A stretch of 64,000 nt of DNA, taken from contig JAXLQK010000024.1 in the NCBI GenBank assembly GCA_046331665.1, positions 1-64,000 on the forward strand, written 5' to 3'. The number at the start of each line of letters is the position of its first letter. The first letter of the stretch is position 1. Below are positions 37,189 through 45,948 of the stretch, one piece after another. The position numbers and the translations under genes were made by a program. The DNA comes from CAWBAT01 sp046331665 (lineage in GTDB: Bacteria > Acidobacteriota > Terriglobia > Versatilivoradales > Versatilivoraceae). Below the pieces are notes generated by a model. It did no database searches. It was not told the origin of the DNA and was given only the letters and a program-made list of their open reading frames with translations.

Positions 37189-37425
37189 ATGACCGAGGTG
37201 GCCCTTAAAGCCTTGGCGGCCCAAGCGAAGAAGGGAATTGTCTGCGTACGGTCGTCGCGCGTGGCGACCGGAAACGTGGGACGCAATGTGGAGGTTGACG
37301 ACGACAATCTGACCCTGGTGGCTTCCGAAGCTTTGAATCCCCAAAAAGCGCGGATCCTGCTCCGCCTGGCTCTGTTGAAACCCCGCAGCTTGGACGATAT
37401 CCAGCGGATCTTTCGTGAGTACTGA
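37189..37425 (+). pseudogene. C-terminal tail of the asparaginase, displaced frame
   Basis: Reads MTEVALKALAAQAKKGIVCV, then RSSRVATGNVGRNVEVDDD and ending DDIQRIFREY, the normal end of type II asparaginases. No independent ribosome site. Joined to the upstream piece by removal of one base near 37183 the enzyme would be about 355 residues, normal for the family. Confidence 0.85.
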
Positions 37426-37501
37426 CGACATTCCCAAGGGAAACTTAAATTAGCAAAGGCAAAAGACCATCAAGAGAGTCAAATCAAAAGGAGAGACCGG
37501 C

Positions 37502-38632
37502 ATGGAGAAATTATTAAACATCATCCATAGTACGGAGAGTGGCTGTGGCGGTTGTCATACGTCGGCTTGTAAAACATGCAGTCCTGTCCCGGTCATGTCA
37601 GAGAGCAAAACGAAGTTGAGTCGAAGGGACCTGGGACGCGCCGCGTTGGCCATGGCTGCAACTTCCGTTTTGGCGGGTTGCTCGGGAGAGAAACCTCCCC
37701 AATCCTCTTCTTCCCAAGGCGGTGCTCCGACCGCTCCCGCACCATCTGCCTCAAATCTGTCCCCCACCCTTGATGTTGTCCAAAAAGAAAAGGGGCCGAT
37801 CATGACCGTGCTGGAGGAATTTTATAAGATGGGACCAGGCCCATCGAGTTCGCACACCATGGGACCCATGCGTATTACTTACGATTTTTTCCAGCGAGTC
37901 TCCAAGCTGCCTGAAGATCAGCTGAAGAGGGCTACTGCACTTAAAGTTCACCTGTTTGGAAGCCTGAGTGCCACGGGGAAGGGCCACGGCACCGACAGGG
38001 CGGCCCTGGCGGGACTTCTGGGTAAAGCACCTGCCACCTGCCCTCCAGAATTTCTGGATGGCTTGGCAGCAAATCCTGAGAAGTCGTACAAGGTCAAGAT
38101 TGGTCCTACCACTTTGGATCTGAGCCTCAAAGATATTGTCTTTGATGCCGCCAAGGGTGACTTTCCACATCCAAACACGATGACGGCGAAGCTTCTGGCG
38201 GGCAACGAAACACTGTACGAATTGGAATATTACTCGGTGGGCGGGGGCTTCATCGAATGGAAGGGCTACAAGCCGCCTGATAAAGGACAACCCAAATACG
38301 CGTTTTCCCATGCCAAGGATCTTAAGAAGTATCTTTTCGATGATAAGATCCTGCTTCCCACACTGCTTTTGGAAAATGAAATGGCGATCTCGGGGAAGAG
38401 TGAGAAAGAAATTTGGGAATTTCTTGACCAGGTTTCCGAAGTGATGACTCGGGGAGTAGATACGGGACTGAAAGTGGAGGGTGTTCTTCCAGGTCCAATC
38501 CAGTTGCACAGCAAAGCGGCCTCGATTTATCGGAATTTGAAGGGCTCCAATAAAGGTGAAGCGGGCCGGGCCGTAACCAAGGTGGCCGCTTATGGATTTG
38601 CCGCTGGAGAATGCCCGTGGTCATCATCGTGA
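37502..38632 (+). CDS. L-serine dehydratase with Tat/lipoprotein leader, N-terminal piece (frameshifted)
   Basis: 376 residues; strong ribosome site AAAGGAGAG. An odd N-terminus carries CGGCHTSACKTC (four Cys, including CxxCH), then a twin-arginine leader SRRDLGRAALAMAATSVLAG ending in a lipobox (LAGC), then a Ser/Pro linker. The serine-dehydratase beta domain starts near residue 97: MGPGPSSSHTMGPMRITYDF, HLFGSLSATGKGHGTDRAAL. The alpha domain begins before the frame is lost at about 38608 (YGFAAGE). A [4Fe-4S] enzyme would need folded export, which fits Tat. Converts L-serine to pyruvate and ammonia. Confidence 0.85.
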   Translation: MEKLLNIIHSTESGCGGCHTSACKTCSPVPVMSESKTKLSRRDLGRAALAMAATSVLAGCSGEKPPQSSSSQGGAPTAPAPSASNLSPTLDVVQKEKGPIMTVLEEFYKMGPGPSSSHTMGPMRITYDFFQRVSKLPEDQLKRATALKVHLFGSLSATGKGHGTDRAALAGLLGKAPATCPPEFLDGLAANPEKSYKVKIGPTTLDLSLKDIVFDAAKGDFPHPNTMTAKLLAGNETLYELEYYSVGGGFIEWKGYKPPDKGQPKYAFSHAKDLKKYLFDDKILLPTLLLENEMAISGKSEKEIWEFLDQVSEVMTRGVDTGLKVEGVLPGPIQLHSKAASIYRNLKGSNKGEAGRAVTKVAAYGFAAGECPWSSS

Positions 38633-39134
38633 CGGCGCCCACGGCTGGATCCGCAGGGATGCCAGCTGTTCCCTTCGGGACATCAATACTCCGCCTCAAA
38701 AAATCCGCGAAGGGTTTCTCGCTGCCGCGGCCATTGGATATCTGTGCAAACACAATGCAACTCTCTCCGGCGCGGAGGGCGGCTGCCAAGCCGAAGTCGG
38801 AGTGGGCTCTTCGATGGCGGCGGCAATGATTGCCCAAGCCTTGGGTGCCAGTCCAAAAGTCGTCTCGAATGCCGCCGAATCGGCTCTTGAGCACCACCTC
38901 GGAATGACTTGTGATCCGGTAGCCGGCTATGTTCAGGTGCCCTGCATTGAGCGTTGCGCCTACGGAGCCGTGAAGGCATGGACTGCATACTGCATTGCCA
39001 GCGAGGAGATTCCCGGAGAACGCCGCGTGGATCTCGATACGACGATTGCCGCTATGGCCATGACTGCCAAAGATATGAATGCCAAATACAAAGAAACCTC
39101 TGAGGCCGGATTGGCTGCACTGGTGTTGTGCTAG
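38592..39134 (+). CDS. L-serine dehydratase alpha-domain C-terminal piece
   Basis: The genuine homology starts near 38673 (INTPPQKIREGFLAAAAIGY) and runs to the stop. Fe-S ligands are intact: GAEGGCQAEVGV, GMTCDPVAGY and VPCIERCAYGAV. Between the two pieces a short third-frame stretch (38611-38660) encodes VVIIVTAPTAGSAGMPAV, the conserved TAPT-G-AG-MPAV motif, so at least two frame changes separate them. Not an independent gene. Confidence 0.8.
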   Translation: MDLPLENARGHHRDGAHGWIRRDASCSLRDINTPPQKIREGFLAAAAIGYLCKHNATLSGAEGGCQAEVGVGSSMAAAMIAQALGASPKVVSNAAESALEHHLGMTCDPVAGYVQVPCIERCAYGAVKAWTAYCIASEEIPGERRVDLDTTIAAMAMTAKDMNAKYKETSEAGLAALVLC

Positions 39135-39155
39135 TTGGTCGTTCGACGCAGGGTG

Positions 39156-39178
39156 GAGCGTGCACTCCGTGCACGCTC
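39156..39178. terminator. Hairpin after the serine dehydratase (terminator-like)
   Basis: GAGCGTGCAC-TCC-GTGCACGCTC is a perfect 10-bp stem with a 3-base loop, 22 bp after the stop at 39134. There is no T-run, so it may be a 3'-protecting hairpin or a dispersed palindrome instead of an intrinsic terminator. Confidence 0.5.
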
Positions 39179-39285
39179 AAGTGTTAACGGGCAATCTCGA
39201 TCAAACGCGCGACGGAGGATGGGCACTCCTAGCTGCGCGTTCCACAGATTCGGTATTCTGAGTCGACGGGACAAGGATCGATGGT

Positions 39286-40527
39286 ATGAGCAACATTCGC
39301 AAGGCGGCTGTAGCGGCCTGGTTGTTGACAGCGGTGTATTACTTCTTTCAATACGTGCTGCGCTCAGCGCCTGCGGTCATGATGCCGCAGTTGTCGGAGG
39401 CGTTCGATCTGAGTGCTCTGGGCGTTGCCTCAATCGTGGGCCTGTTCTATTATGGGTATTCTCCGTTCAGCCTCATCGCCGGCGCCGCCATAGATCGACT
39501 GGGCCCTCGGTTGGTCATTCCCGTTGGTGCGGCGGCAGTCGGTATTGGTGCCCTGCTCTTCGGGACGGGAAATTTGACTGCCGCCTATATCGGCAGGTTC
39601 TTACAAGGGGCCGGCGGCGTTTTTGCTTTGGTTGGAGCTGTCGCCATTGCCAGCAAATACTTTCCGGCATCACTGGCTGCCACCTTGATCGGGGCCACCC
39701 AAATGTTCGGAATGGCCGGAGGATCTGCCGGGCAGTCGGTTGTCGGGCCGATGATGGCTCGCGGGCTGACCTGGAACCATTTTTGGGTTGGAATGGGGTT
39801 CGCCGGTTTGATCCTCAGCCTGTGCCTCTTCGTTTTTCTCCCTCGGGAGGAGCAAATTTCTGGGAGCAGATCGTTGACCAGCACCTTGAAGGCTTTGGGT
39901 TCCGTCTTCAAGAATCCGCAATCCATCCTATGCGGTATTATTGCCGGCTTACTTTTCATTCCGACGACCATCTTTGACATGATCTGGGGTGTCCGCTTCC
40001 TTCAAGAGGCGCATGGCTTTGACTATGCCAATGCGGTATTGCGTTCATCGATGGTCCCTCTTGGCTGGATCCTTGGATGTCCGTTGTTGGGTCTACTGTC
40101 AGATCGGATAGGACGCAGGAAGCCAGTGATCATCGGGGGAGCCACAGTGCTGCTCATGTGTGTGGCATGGGCGCTCTATGGGCCTAAGGATGTCTTTCCC
40201 CCATATGTCATCGGGTTGACGGCGGGACTCGCCTCTGGTGCCGCGATGCTTCCCTACACAGTGATCAAAGAGGCCAACCCACCTGAGTTTAGTGGCACAG
40301 CCACTGGCGTCGTCAATTTTCTGAACTTCACCTTCAGCGCTTTGCTGGGACCCGTTTTTGGACGAATCCTCCATGGGGTGTCTGGAGGGGCCTCAAAGAT
40401 GACTCTCGCCCATTACCAAGCGGGCTTTGAGCCGCTACTATACGGTGTGGTCATTGCCATTGGGCTGACATTTTTATTGAAGGAGACCGGTTCGGCTGTA
40501 GGAGGTGCCGCACCCTCGCGGCGTTGA
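39286..40527 (+). CDS. MFS transporter
   Basis: 413 residues with 12 predicted helices and typical loop motifs (GAAIDRLGPRLVIPVG after helix 2, GLLSDRIGRRKPVIIGG after helix 8). N-terminal sequence AAWLLTAVYYFFQYVLRSAP resembles organic-anion or sugar-phosphate-type MFS carriers. Position after the amino-acid enzymes suggests uptake of one of their products or substrates (for instance pyruvate), but substrate cannot be read from sequence. Confidence 0.85.
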   Translation: MSNIRKAAVAAWLLTAVYYFFQYVLRSAPAVMMPQLSEAFDLSALGVASIVGLFYYGYSPFSLIAGAAIDRLGPRLVIPVGAAAVGIGALLFGTGNLTAAYIGRFLQGAGGVFALVGAVAIASKYFPASLAATLIGATQMFGMAGGSAGQSVVGPMMARGLTWNHFWVGMGFAGLILSLCLFVFLPREEQISGSRSLTSTLKALGSVFKNPQSILCGIIAGLLFIPTTIFDMIWGVRFLQEAHGFDYANAVLRSSMVPLGWILGCPLLGLLSDRIGRRKPVIIGGATVLLMCVAWALYGPKDVFPPYVIGLTAGLASGAAMLPYTVIKEANPPEFSGTATGVVNFLNFTFSALLGPVFGRILHGVSGGASKMTLAHYQAGFEPLLYGVVIAIGLTFLLKETGSAVGGAAPSRR

Positions 40528-40601
40528 GAAGAGTTGAATGGCCTTGGGATGAAAGGGTGCTGGACCCAGACTCAAGGAGCCATATATGGAAAGGAGAGGT
40601 T

Positions 40602-40892
40602 ATGAACGGGAAAAGGATTATCCTTGCTTGTGGGCTTTTGATTTGTATCGCAGGGATTTCTTGTGGGAGGACTCGGATTCCTGTCCCCCCTGAGCTGAAA
40701 CTCAGCTTCGAGAAAATCAGGACACCCAACGCGATCCCTGCTGAGTACGGCGAACTCGAAGGAGTAGTCCATGACAAACCTCATCATGCCAAATTGTTTT
40801 TTGAGAAAGAGGACAAAAGCATTGTTGTGGTGACCGTCAATGTGGAAGAAGGATCGCTGTCAGATCAGGTCTTGGTGATTCCACGAAAGTAA
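40602..40892 (+). CDS. Small lipoprotein
   Basis: 96 residues from ATG 40602, chosen for AAGGAG upstream and the lipoprotein leader ILACGLLICIAGISC-G. The mature part of about 76 residues has no recognised domain; beta-rich. An upstream in-frame start (40524) would overlap the MFS stop and hide the leader. Confidence 0.7.
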   Translation: MNGKRIILACGLLICIAGISCGRTRIPVPPELKLSFEKIRTPNAIPAEYGELEGVVHDKPHHAKLFFEKEDKSIVVVTVNVEEGSLSDQVLVIPRK

Positions 40893-41134
40893 GCCAAAAG
40901 TTTGAATGGGTGATCATTGTTGAGAGAACCAATGCACTCTGGAAAACATCGAAACTTTTTTCAAGGATTGGCCCGAGATGCTTCCCCTCTGGGGGAAACC
41001 ATTCATTGCAATGATGGGCGAATCTCGTGTTTAACCTAAAGCCTAAACAAACTAAGACTTACGCTCATTCGTTGGTCAGTTACCAGGTCGAAAGGGAATC
41101 TGCACAGCTGACTTCAAGAGATGAAAGGACGTTC

Positions 41135-42109
41135 ATGAGTACAATACGAAATGGAAAAATCTTTCGAACATTAGTGGGTGTCCTCTGTGTCATTGCCGTA
41201 GTGCCTGGAGAAAGCCTGGGATACCTGGCACAGTCTTCAGCGCCGAAGCCGACTTCGACGCAGGCTGCAAAGATACCACCCGATCAGTTGGATTCTTTGG
41301 TGGCGCCCATTGCGCTTTATCCGGATCCGTTACTGGCCCAAACTTTGGCGGCGTCTACCTATCCTCTGGAAATTGTCCAGCTCCAGCAGTGGCTGGAAAA
41401 AAACAAAAATCTCAAGGACAAGGCACTCGCCGATGCGGTTGCCAAGCAACCTTGGGACCCAAGCATCCAGGCATTGGCCGCATTGCCCGAGGTGGTCAAA
41501 CGACTTGCCAATGACATTCAATGGACAGTCGATCTGGGCAACGCCTTTCTAGCCCAACAGAGCGACTTAATGGATGCCGTCCAGCGGATGCGTAAGAAGG
41601 CCGTCGACAAAGGAACCTTGAAGTCGACCGAGCAACAGAATGTGGAAACGAAGGTCGTGGAAACCAAGCAGGTCGTAGTCATTGAGCAAGCCAATCCTCA
41701 GGTTGTTTATGTACCCAGCTATGACCCCGTGGTCGTTTGGGGAGCGCCGTTGTACCCGTATCCCCCGATTTATTACCCGCCTTGGGGGTACTACGCCGCA
41801 GGAATGGCAATTTCCTTCGGAGTCGGCGTGATGATGGGCGCCTTCTGGAGCGGTGGCTGGGGGTGGGGATGCGGCTGGGGTGGCGGCGATATCCGTATCA
41901 ACCGTAATAATTTCAACCGCAATACCCAGGTGAATCCCTTGGGGAATCAGCGGTGCTGGCAACCGTGGCAATCAGGTCAACGCCACAGGGGATCGCGGCG
42001 GCGCCGGTGGCAACAAGTAGCAGCAATCCCCAGCATCGGCGGGACCCCCTATCGAGACCGAGCGACTGCAGACAGGTTTGGTGGCACTACCCGTGGCGAC
42101 CCTGGCTAA
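41135..42109 (+). CDS. DUF3300 exported protein (tail frameshifted)
   Basis: 324 residues from ATG 41135 (GAAAGG upstream). Leader IFRTLVGVLCVIAVVPGESL. DUF3300 is unmistakable: LDSLVAPIALYPDPLLAQTL, AASTYPLEIVQLQQWLEKN, WDPSIQALAALPEVVKRLA and NPQVVYVPSYDPVVVWG. A Gly/Trp-rich stretch (SGGWGWGCGWGGGDIRINRN) follows. Homology drifts between frames after about 41945; PYRDRATADRFGG is in this frame but the tail after 42090 is not. Function unknown; usually beside DUF2950, as here. Confidence 0.88.
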   Translation: MSTIRNGKIFRTLVGVLCVIAVVPGESLGYLAQSSAPKPTSTQAAKIPPDQLDSLVAPIALYPDPLLAQTLAASTYPLEIVQLQQWLEKNKNLKDKALADAVAKQPWDPSIQALAALPEVVKRLANDIQWTVDLGNAFLAQQSDLMDAVQRMRKKAVDKGTLKSTEQQNVETKVVETKQVVVIEQANPQVVYVPSYDPVVVWGAPLYPYPPIYYPPWGYYAAGMAISFGVGVMMGAFWSGGWGWGCGWGGGDIRINRNNFNRNTQVNPLGNQRCWQPWQSGQRHRGSRRRRWQQVAAIPSIGGTPYRDRATADRFGGTTRGDPG

Positions 42110-42446
42110 CCGCCAAGCCAGTGCGCGGCAACAGGTCGGCCGGCAAGGAGGCAATTTGCCCAGTAATCGTGCTGGCGGCGCCGGTGTGAGCAATCGGGCG
42201 AGTGGCGGAAGCATGAGTAACAGGGCTGGTGGGGGCGGAGCGGATCGTATCGGAAGCCGGGATCTCTCGCGCAGTGGCGGCGGTAATCGGGATGCCTTCG
42301 GAGGAGGGACTCGAGGTTACAACGGATCCAGCGCTCGACGCGACAGCGGCCGCGGAGCCTCCAGCATGGGGTCTCGCAGTGGCGGCGGTGGATTCAGCCG
42401 TGGAGGTGGAGGATCCAGTCGTGGGGGTGGCGGGCGCCGCCGGTAA
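42078..42446 (+). pseudogene. Gly/Arg/Ser-rich C-terminal tail of the DUF3300 protein in shifted frame
   Basis: ANRQASARQQVGRQGGNLPS continues where the upstream frame ends, and the remainder is a low-complexity tail of SNRAGGG and SRGGGG units ending GGGGRRR. Such tails are normal for DUF3300 proteins. No own ribosome site. Confidence 0.65.
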
Positions 42447-42482
42447 CTAACAGAAATTTGAAAGACAATCAAAGGAGTCACA

Positions 42483-43481
42483 ATGAAATTAAGATTTCTT
42501 GAAAAAGGCAAATCGAGACATCTCTGGACTTATGGCGCGCTGGCATGCCTGTGCTTATCCAGTCTCTATCTTTCCGCGACGGAGCAAACGGTGAAAAAGG
42601 TAGCTCCGCAGGTTAAGAGTTCCTCCCCGGAATCTCCCAGGGCCTTTGATAATCCGCAGCAGGCTGCCGACGTGCTGATCGAGGCGGCTGAAAAGTTTGA
42701 CATTGCGGAGCTGACACACATCTTTGGCTCGGGCGGGAAGGATATTGTCTTTACCGGTGAATTTCCACTCGACCGCAAGCACGCGGCCGATTTTTCCGCC
42801 GAGGCCCACGAAAAGAAAAGTGTGTCCGTGGACCCGAAGAGCGGGAATCGAGCCTTTCTGCTTGTGGGCAAAGAGAACTGGCCGTTCCCGGTACCGCTTG
42901 TAAAGCAAGGTGAAAAATGGGTCTTTGATGCCAAGGCCGGCCGGCAGGAGCTTATTTACCGACGCATTGGCGCCAATGAATTGGATGCCATCAAAATCTG
43001 CCGTGGTTATGTCGAGGCACAGTATGATTATGCCCTCCAGCCACACGAAGGTTACTCTGTAAACCAATACGCCCAACGCATCATAAGTACCCCCGGTAAA
43101 CAGGATGGCCTGGCCTGGCACAACCCCGACGGCACTTGGGGCGGCCCTGTAGGTGAGAGGATTGCGCATGCCATCGAACAGGGTTACGACAGCAGCTCCG
43201 AGCCCTACCATGGCTACTTCTTTAAGACCCTCAAAGGACAGGGCCCAGTGGCGCCTCTGGGAGAAATGGAATACATGGTGAAAGGCTTGATGATCGGCGG
43301 CTTCGCTCTGGTCGCTTCACCGGCCGAATATGCCGTGACAGGGGTGAAAACCTTCATGGTCAGCCAGGATGGCGTTGTCTATCAAAAAGACTATGGCTTG
43401 AACAGCCTTGAGGAGTTCAAGAGGATGGAGCTGTTCAATCCAGACGAGTCCTGGATCCCTGTTCAGGAAGAGGATGACTAG
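42483..43481 (+). CDS. DUF2950 exported protein
   Basis: 332 residues, ribosome site AAGGAG. Leader YGALACLCLSSLYLSA. DUF2950 motifs: FDNPQQAADVLIEAAEKFD, GENWPFPVPLV-type region (VGKENWPFPVPLVKQGEKWV), AGRQELIYRRIGANELDAI, YVEAQYDYALQPHEGYSVNQ and PYHGYFFKTLKGQGP. The partner DUF3300 gene ends 36 bp upstream, forming the usual pair. Envelope protein of unknown role. Confidence 0.93.
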   Translation: MKLRFLEKGKSRHLWTYGALACLCLSSLYLSATEQTVKKVAPQVKSSSPESPRAFDNPQQAADVLIEAAEKFDIAELTHIFGSGGKDIVFTGEFPLDRKHAADFSAEAHEKKSVSVDPKSGNRAFLLVGKENWPFPVPLVKQGEKWVFDAKAGRQELIYRRIGANELDAIKICRGYVEAQYDYALQPHEGYSVNQYAQRIISTPGKQDGLAWHNPDGTWGGPVGERIAHAIEQGYDSSSEPYHGYFFKTLKGQGPVAPLGEMEYMVKGLMIGGFALVASPAEYAVTGVKTFMVSQDGVVYQKDYGLNSLEEFKRMELFNPDESWIPVQEEDD

Positions 43482-43526
43482 AATTCACTCTGGATCTCAC
43501 CTCTCATCCTTTATTAAGGAGTTGTG

Positions 43527-45785
43527 ATGAGTACTACACCTCGGTTGACTTCTGAGCGGACAGCCCAAGCTTGGCATGGCTTTCAGCCGGGCCTCTGGCA
43601 AAAAGAGATTAACGTTCGTGACTTCATCCAGCAGAACTACACGCCCTACGATGGAGACGAGTCATTCCTTGTCCCTGCCACGGAACGTACCAAGAAAATC
43701 TGGAGCCGCCTGAATGAGCTCTTTGTAGAGGAGCGCCGCAAAGGCGTGCTCGATATCTCTCAGATTCCAAGTTCCATCACGGCCCATGGTCCCGGGTACA
43801 TCGACCAGGAACACGAGATCATTGTTGGTCTGCAAACCGAAGCCCCCTTAAAACGGGCCATCATGCCGAATGGCGGCTTTCGGATGGTTGTCAATGCCCT
43901 CAAAGCCTATGGTTACGAGCCCGATCCCCACGTTGTGGAGACATTTACCAAGTATCGCAAAACCCATAATGAAGCCGTCTTTGATGCTTACACCGCCGAC
44001 GTAAGACGCTGCCGAAGCTCGCATGTTCTTACCGGATTGCCTGACGCGTATGGACGTGGCCGTATCATCGGGGATTACCGCCGGGTGGCTCTTTATGGGG
44101 TTTCCCGACTCATTGAACGGAAACAGGAGGAGAAACTCAGCCTGGATACTGCCATGTCGACGGAGGATATTATTCGCGACCGGGAAGAATTGAGCGAGCA
44201 GATCCGGGCACTAAATGAACTGCGAGAGATGGCTTCAAGCTACGGGTTCGACATCTCAACACCGGCCATGAATGCACGAGAGGCTGTCCAGTGGCTCTAC
44301 TTTGCCTACCTGGCGGCGGTGAAGGAACAGAACGGTGCCGCCATGTCATTGGGCCGGACCTCGACCTTCCTAGACATCTATTTCGAGCGGGACCTGGCAA
44401 TGGGTGTTCTGACTGAAATCCAGGCCCAGGAAATCATCGATGATTTCGTCATCAAGCTTCGCATCGTTCGTTTTCTGCGGACGCCGGAGTACGACGAGCT
44501 TTTCGCCGGCGATCCGACCTGGGTTACCGAGTCGATTGGAGGCATGGGAGATGACGGTCGATCCCTGGTCACGAAAATGAGCTATCGCTTTTTGCATACC
44601 TTATACAACCTGGGTCCGGCTCCGGAACCCAATTTGACGGTTTGGTATTCCCCGCGTCTGCCCGAAGGCTTTCGACGTTATGCTACCAAGGTGTCGATCG
44701 ATACCAGTTCGCTTCAATTTGAAAGTGACGAGATCATGCGCCGCTCTTGGGGGGATGATGGTGCTATCGCCTGTTGTGTCTCACCCATGCTGCTAGGCAA
44801 ACAGATGCAGTTCTTCGGGGCCCGGGCGAATCTGGCAAAGTGTCTCCTCTATGCCATCAATGGAGGCCGCGACGAGATCAGTGGGACTCAGGCCGGTCCG
44901 GCGATGGGCGCGGTTCAAGGGGAGTACCTGGAGTTTGACGATGTGCTTGAAAAGTACGAGAAGATGATGGACTGGCTCGCCAATGTCTACGTCAACGCGA
45001 TGAATATCATTCACTACATGCATGACAAGTATGCCTATGAACGCATCGAAATGGCTCTTCATGACCATGCACCTCTACGAACCATGGCTTTTGGAATTGC
45101 GGGCCTTTCGGTTGTAGCAGACAGCCTTTCGGCGATTCGCTACGGAAAAGTGCGCGTGCTCCGGGATGAGACTGGGCTTGTCATTCACTATGAGACTGAA
45201 GGCGATTTCCCCAAGTTTGGGAACAATGATAATCGTGTTGACCAGCTCGCGACTTGGGTCGTTAGTACCTTCATGAACAAGTTGAGGAAGTATCCTACCT
45301 ATCGAAATGCCCTGCACACCCAATCCGTTTTGACGATTACCTCCAATGTGGTGTACGGAAAAAATACGGGCGACACTCCCGACGGGCGAAAGCGCGGAGA
45401 ACCCTTTGCACCCGGGGCGAACCCAATGCATGGTCGTGATGAGCACGGCATTCATGCCTCCGCGGCATCAGTGGCCAAGATCCCTTATCGAGATGCGGCT
45501 GACGGAATCTCGCTGACCGCTACTATGGTCCCTCAAGGGCTGGGGAGAGTCGAAGAGGACCGAGTGACCAATCTCACTGGAATGCTGGATGCGTTCTTCA
45601 GCAGCACCGGCTACCACATGAATGTGAATGTGCTGAATCGGGAGACGCTTCTGGATGCCATGGACCATCCGGAAAAGTACCCGCACTTGACCATCCGCGT
45701 GTCCGGCTACGCCGTTAACTTTGTGCGATTGAGTCGAGAGCAGCAAATGGACGTCATTAATCGAACTTTTCATGGAATCGTGTAA
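43527..45785 (+). CDS. pflB: Formate C-acetyltransferase (pyruvate formate-lyase)
   Basis: 752 residues from ATG 43527 (AAGGAG 5 bases upstream; GTG 43524 is the alternative). Catalytic cysteines Cys416-Cys417 lie in IACCVSPM, and the glycyl radical site is Gly727 in RVSGYAVNF. Also VAFYGVSRLIE-type RVALYGVSRLIERKQEEKL and GNNDNRVDQLATWVV. The CC dyad separates true PFL from glycerol dehydratase relatives. Anaerobic cleavage of pyruvate to acetyl-CoA and formate in the cytoplasm. The activating enzyme is at 47163, after a Ca2+/H+ antiporter. Confidence 0.96.
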   Translation: MSTTPRLTSERTAQAWHGFQPGLWQKEINVRDFIQQNYTPYDGDESFLVPATERTKKIWSRLNELFVEERRKGVLDISQIPSSITAHGPGYIDQEHEIIVGLQTEAPLKRAIMPNGGFRMVVNALKAYGYEPDPHVVETFTKYRKTHNEAVFDAYTADVRRCRSSHVLTGLPDAYGRGRIIGDYRRVALYGVSRLIERKQEEKLSLDTAMSTEDIIRDREELSEQIRALNELREMASSYGFDISTPAMNAREAVQWLYFAYLAAVKEQNGAAMSLGRTSTFLDIYFERDLAMGVLTEIQAQEIIDDFVIKLRIVRFLRTPEYDELFAGDPTWVTESIGGMGDDGRSLVTKMSYRFLHTLYNLGPAPEPNLTVWYSPRLPEGFRRYATKVSIDTSSLQFESDEIMRRSWGDDGAIACCVSPMLLGKQMQFFGARANLAKCLLYAINGGRDEISGTQAGPAMGAVQGEYLEFDDVLEKYEKMMDWLANVYVNAMNIIHYMHDKYAYERIEMALHDHAPLRTMAFGIAGLSVVADSLSAIRYGKVRVLRDETGLVIHYETEGDFPKFGNNDNRVDQLATWVVSTFMNKLRKYPTYRNALHTQSVLTITSNVVYGKNTGDTPDGRKRGEPFAPGANPMHGRDEHGIHASAASVAKIPYRDAADGISLTATMVPQGLGRVEEDRVTNLTGMLDAFFSSTGYHMNVNVLNRETLLDAMDHPEKYPHLTIRVSGYAVNFVRLSREQQMDVINRTFHGIV

Positions 45786-45786
45786 C

Positions 45787-45948
45787 ATGAGCGATGGTAT
45801 TGAGTCTCGAGACTGCCAAGACTGCGGATTTCCAACGGGCTCAGCCCACTCGGTCTCTTGGGGGTTCACCGCCGCTTCCAATGTCCATATCCCGGGGAAC
45901 CCGCTTGAAGATTGTTCGTCGAAGGCCAAGGAGGTCAACTCTCCATGA
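45787..45948 (+). CDS. Possible 53-residue Cys-containing small protein between pflB and the antiporter
   Basis: An ATG one base after the pflB stop opens a 53-codon frame (MSDGIESRDCQDCGFPTGSA...) whose TGA overlaps the antiporter ATG as ATGA. The frame fills the gap exactly and contains a CxxC (DCQDC) and a third Cys. No own ribosome site, so it would depend on coupling. Could be chance. Confidence 0.3.
   Translation: MSDGIESRDCQDCGFPTGSAHSVSWGFTAASNVHIPGNPLEDCSSKAKEVNSP

Noticed and set aside
37179..37200. Programmed ribosomal frameshift in asparaginase
   Set aside because: No slippery sequence or downstream structure visible and the family does not use frameshifting; an extra base is simpler.
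37751..38509. 252-residue minus-strand ORF
   Set aside because: Antisense shadow of serine dehydratase, which has conserved motifs on the plus strand.
39135..39977. 280-residue plus-strand ORF overlapping the MFS gene
   Set aside because: Arg/Cys-rich translation in a shadow frame of a clear MFS coding region.
42555..43211. 218-residue minus-strand ORF
   Set aside because: Antisense shadow of DUF2950.
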